Assembly: GCA_938092125.1 (NCBI GenBank)
Contig: CALKMQ010000105.1
Coordinates: 1 to 26,575, forward strand
DNA: 26,575 bases
Direction of reading: 5' to 3'
From: an uncultured bacterium
GTDB lineage: Bacteria > Fidelibacterota > Marinisomatia > Marinisomatales > UBA1611
This document shows, one piece after another, positions 25,357-26,575 of the stretch (position 1 is its first letter; every line of letters starts with the position of its first letter). The position numbers and the translations under genes were made by a program. Below the pieces are notes generated by a model. That model was given only the letters and a program-made list of their open reading frames with translations, ran no database searches and was not told the DNA's origin.

Positions 25357-25650
25357 ATGTCTTTGGGTAAAGAAATTCTTGAGGATAAAATTTCCCAACA
25401 AGATATTGCTTTTATTCAAAGATTAGCAAAAAAAATTCATAGTTCAGGGTTTGTTACGCCATCAATATTTTTTTTAGAAATGGTACGGCCATTGTCTTCT
25501 CTTGGAGGTCATTTAATGATTTTTATGGGTCCAATAATTAATGGTTTTGTTCAGGCAGATGGGTATTACAGAGCTGCAGAACTATTAAATAAAAAAGATT
25601 CTTTATCAATTTTATTAGATGAAATTGAGCGTCTTGAGATGTTAGATTAA
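25357..25650 (+). CDS. 97-residue conserved-looking protein of the MutL-linked module
   Basis: A short protein starting at the ATG at 25357, four bases after the preceding stop. An in-frame TTG at 25336 would overlap that gene and has no support. The sequence has a helical start (DIAFIQRLAKKIHSSGF), a central apolar stretch FVTPSIFFLEMVRPLSSLGG then HLMIFMGPIINGF, and a helical acidic C-terminus (LLDEIERLEML). The apolar middle could be a membrane-dipping helix or a surface that binds the membrane partner encoded next. I do not recognise a named family. It lies 23 bases before the DUF6754-type gene. Confidence 0.65.
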   Translation: MSLGKEILEDKISQQDIAFIQRLAKKIHSSGFVTPSIFFLEMVRPLSSLGGHLMIFMGPIINGFVQADGYYRAAELLNKKDSLSILLDEIERLEMLD

Positions 25651-25662
25651 TAAGATGGATAT

Positions 25663-25667
25663 AAGGA
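25663..25667 (+). promoter_or_regulatory. Ribosome binding site for the TTG-started membrane gene
   Basis: AAGGA sits six bases before the TTG at 25674, ideal Shine-Dalgarno spacing in a window where such sites are rare. The nearby ATG at 25655 is in another frame and runs into a stop after nine codons, so this site decides the TTG start. Confidence 0.6.
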
Positions 25668-25673
25668 TAATAT

Positions 25674-26537
25674 TTGAAAGATAGAAAATTTTGGTTTGTA
25701 GTCGCTTCGATTACAGTTGTTTTTCTAGTGTATTGGCTAATAGGTCATCCTTATTTTGTTACGGAACGATTCATAATGCTTTTTTCCATCGTCACACTCA
25801 GTGCCACTCTTTTATATTACATTAGAGCTGCTGAGCGTGGTGAAGAGTTTTATCTAAGGCCAATTCCAGCTCTAAAGGCTGTTGAAGAAGCTGTAGGTCG
25901 TTCTACTGAAATGGGTAGACCTATTCTTTACGTTCCTGGTATTCAAGATATGGATCAAGTTGAGACAGTCGCTGGTGTCGTTGTTCTTGGTCATGTTGCA
26001 AAGATGACGGCTAGATATGAAACTAGTCTCAATGTTCCAGTATCTAGATCTATCGTTATGAAAGCCGCCAGAGAATCTTGTAGAGAAGCTTATATGATAG
26101 AGGGCAGACCGGACATGTTTAATGAAGATATGGTTCATTACTTGACAGATGATCAATTTGCTTATGCTGCTGGTGTTAATGGTATTATGCTTCGCGAAAA
26201 GCCTGCAGCCTGCATGTACATGGGTAAGTTTTATGCTGAATCTCTTATTTTAGCTGAAACTGGAAATTCTATTGGTGCTATTCAAATAGCGGGTACTGCT
26301 TCGCAAGCACAAATACCTTTTTTTGTTACTGCGTGTGATTATACTCTCATAGGTGAAGAGTTTTTTGCGGCTAGTGCATATTTAAGTCAAAAACCTGAAC
26401 TTATTGGTGGTGTCAAGGGTCAAGATATGATAAAGCTAGTTGTGATATCTACGATCGTTCTTTCAGCGATTATAATGACAATTTATGAGTCAACTGGAAT
26501 TGGTTTTAATATTATAGATTATTTAACAATAAGGTAG
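25674..26537 (+). CDS. Integral membrane protein of DUF6754 type
   Basis: 287 residues from a TTG start backed by an AAGGA site. Two membrane helices open the protein (about 7-23 and 31-50), a large conserved soluble region spans about 55-250, and a third helix closes it (252-270). The soluble part has dense motif-like runs: RPILYVPGIQDMDQVETVAG, LGHVAKMTARYETSLNVPVS, YLTDDQFAYAAGVNG, MGKFYAESLILAETGNSIG, FFVTACDYTLIGEEFFAASA. From memory this matches the family catalogued as DUF6754, which has no known function. Such conserved polar blocks suggest an enzymatic or ligand-binding site on one membrane face. It sits directly downstream of the MutL-like, barrel-sandwich and 97-residue genes. Confidence 0.75.
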   Translation: MKDRKFWFVVASITVVFLVYWLIGHPYFVTERFIMLFSIVTLSATLLYYIRAAERGEEFYLRPIPALKAVEEAVGRSTEMGRPILYVPGIQDMDQVETVAGVVVLGHVAKMTARYETSLNVPVSRSIVMKAARESCREAYMIEGRPDMFNEDMVHYLTDDQFAYAAGVNGIMLREKPAACMYMGKFYAESLILAETGNSIGAIQIAGTASQAQIPFFVTACDYTLIGEEFFAASAYLSQKPELIGGVKGQDMIKLVVISTIVLSAIIMTIYESTGIGFNIIDYLTIR

Positions 26538-26543
26538 TCGTTT

Positions 26544-26575
26544 ATGTTTTGGAAAAGACAGATACCGATATTTAT
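26544..26575 (+). CDS. Start of a further gene in the MutL-linked module (3' partial)
   Basis: An ATG six bases after the DUF6754-type stop opens a frame reading MFWKRQIPIF before the window ends. The basic start followed by apolar residues would suit another membrane protein. The tight spacing implies the module continues beyond the window. Too little is present to name it. Confidence 0.45.
   Translation, partial: MFWKRQIPIF

Noticed and set aside
25655..25684. ATG at 25655 as start of the DUF6754-type gene
   Set aside because: It is out of frame and terminates after nine codons; the AAGGA site points to the TTG at 25674.
25872..26156. 94-codon minus-strand frame inside the DUF6754-type gene
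   Set aside because: It is antisense to the densest conserved blocks of the membrane protein.

Overview
The window is strongly A/T-rich, densely coded, and comes from a Gram-negative bacterium. It encodes a RlpA-type lipoprotein, other lipoproteins with a clear lipobox, a LolA-like protein, and a secreted protein ending in a Por-type (type IX secretion, T9SS type A) sorting domain with the motif QNYPNPFNPST. That form of the sorting domain, the rarity of obvious Shine-Dalgarno sites and the many short exported hypothetical proteins suggest the Fibrobacteres-Chlorobi-Bacteroidetes side of the tree. Candidatus Marinimicrobia (SAR406) or a close relative is my best guess. This is inference; the window has no rRNA or other marker to settle it. 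I saw no tRNA, rRNA, CRISPR array or insertion sequence, and no gene-free stretch longer than about 160 bases.

Layout. 1-1408 (+): tail of a T9SS-exported protein, then a membrane fatty-acid/sterol hydroxylase-type protein. 1410-4087 (-): a SAM methyltransferase and acetoacetyl-CoA synthetase as a pair. 4162-5499 (+): an exported protein with three internal repeats. 5504-9644 (-): a tightly overlapping five-gene operon (LolA-like protein, ABC-2 permease, ABC ATPase, CrtC/AttH-like lipoprotein, PNPOx-like flavoprotein) that looks like an envelope export or lipid-handling unit. 9763-14965 (+): an accessory block of unrecognised exported or membrane proteins, including an 859-residue beta-helix plus BACON protein. 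Between two of its genes is an unlisted 40-codon hydrophobic ORF on the other strand (12849-12971). 14974-16786: small housekeeping-type genes (TerB-like, BolA-like, DUF1232-like, zinc ribbon, PEGA-like).

16846-26575 (+) is one long same-strand run with gaps of at most about 35 bases: a TPR lipoprotein, a dihydroorotate dehydrogenase-like flavoprotein, TrmL, RlpA, a diacylglycerol kinase-family enzyme, CdsA, and then a distinctive module. The kinase-family enzyme and CdsA form a plausible route to phosphatidate and CDP-diacylglycerol.

The module at 22406-26575 is the most interesting part. It contains a MutL-like ASKHA ATPase, without any visible B12 mutase, a barrel-sandwich/KOW-like soluble protein, a 97-residue conserved-looking protein, a membrane protein that I believe belongs to DUF6754, and the start of a further gene cut by the window end. 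Two of its genes start with TTG. I read it as a candidate undescribed membrane-associated ATPase system.
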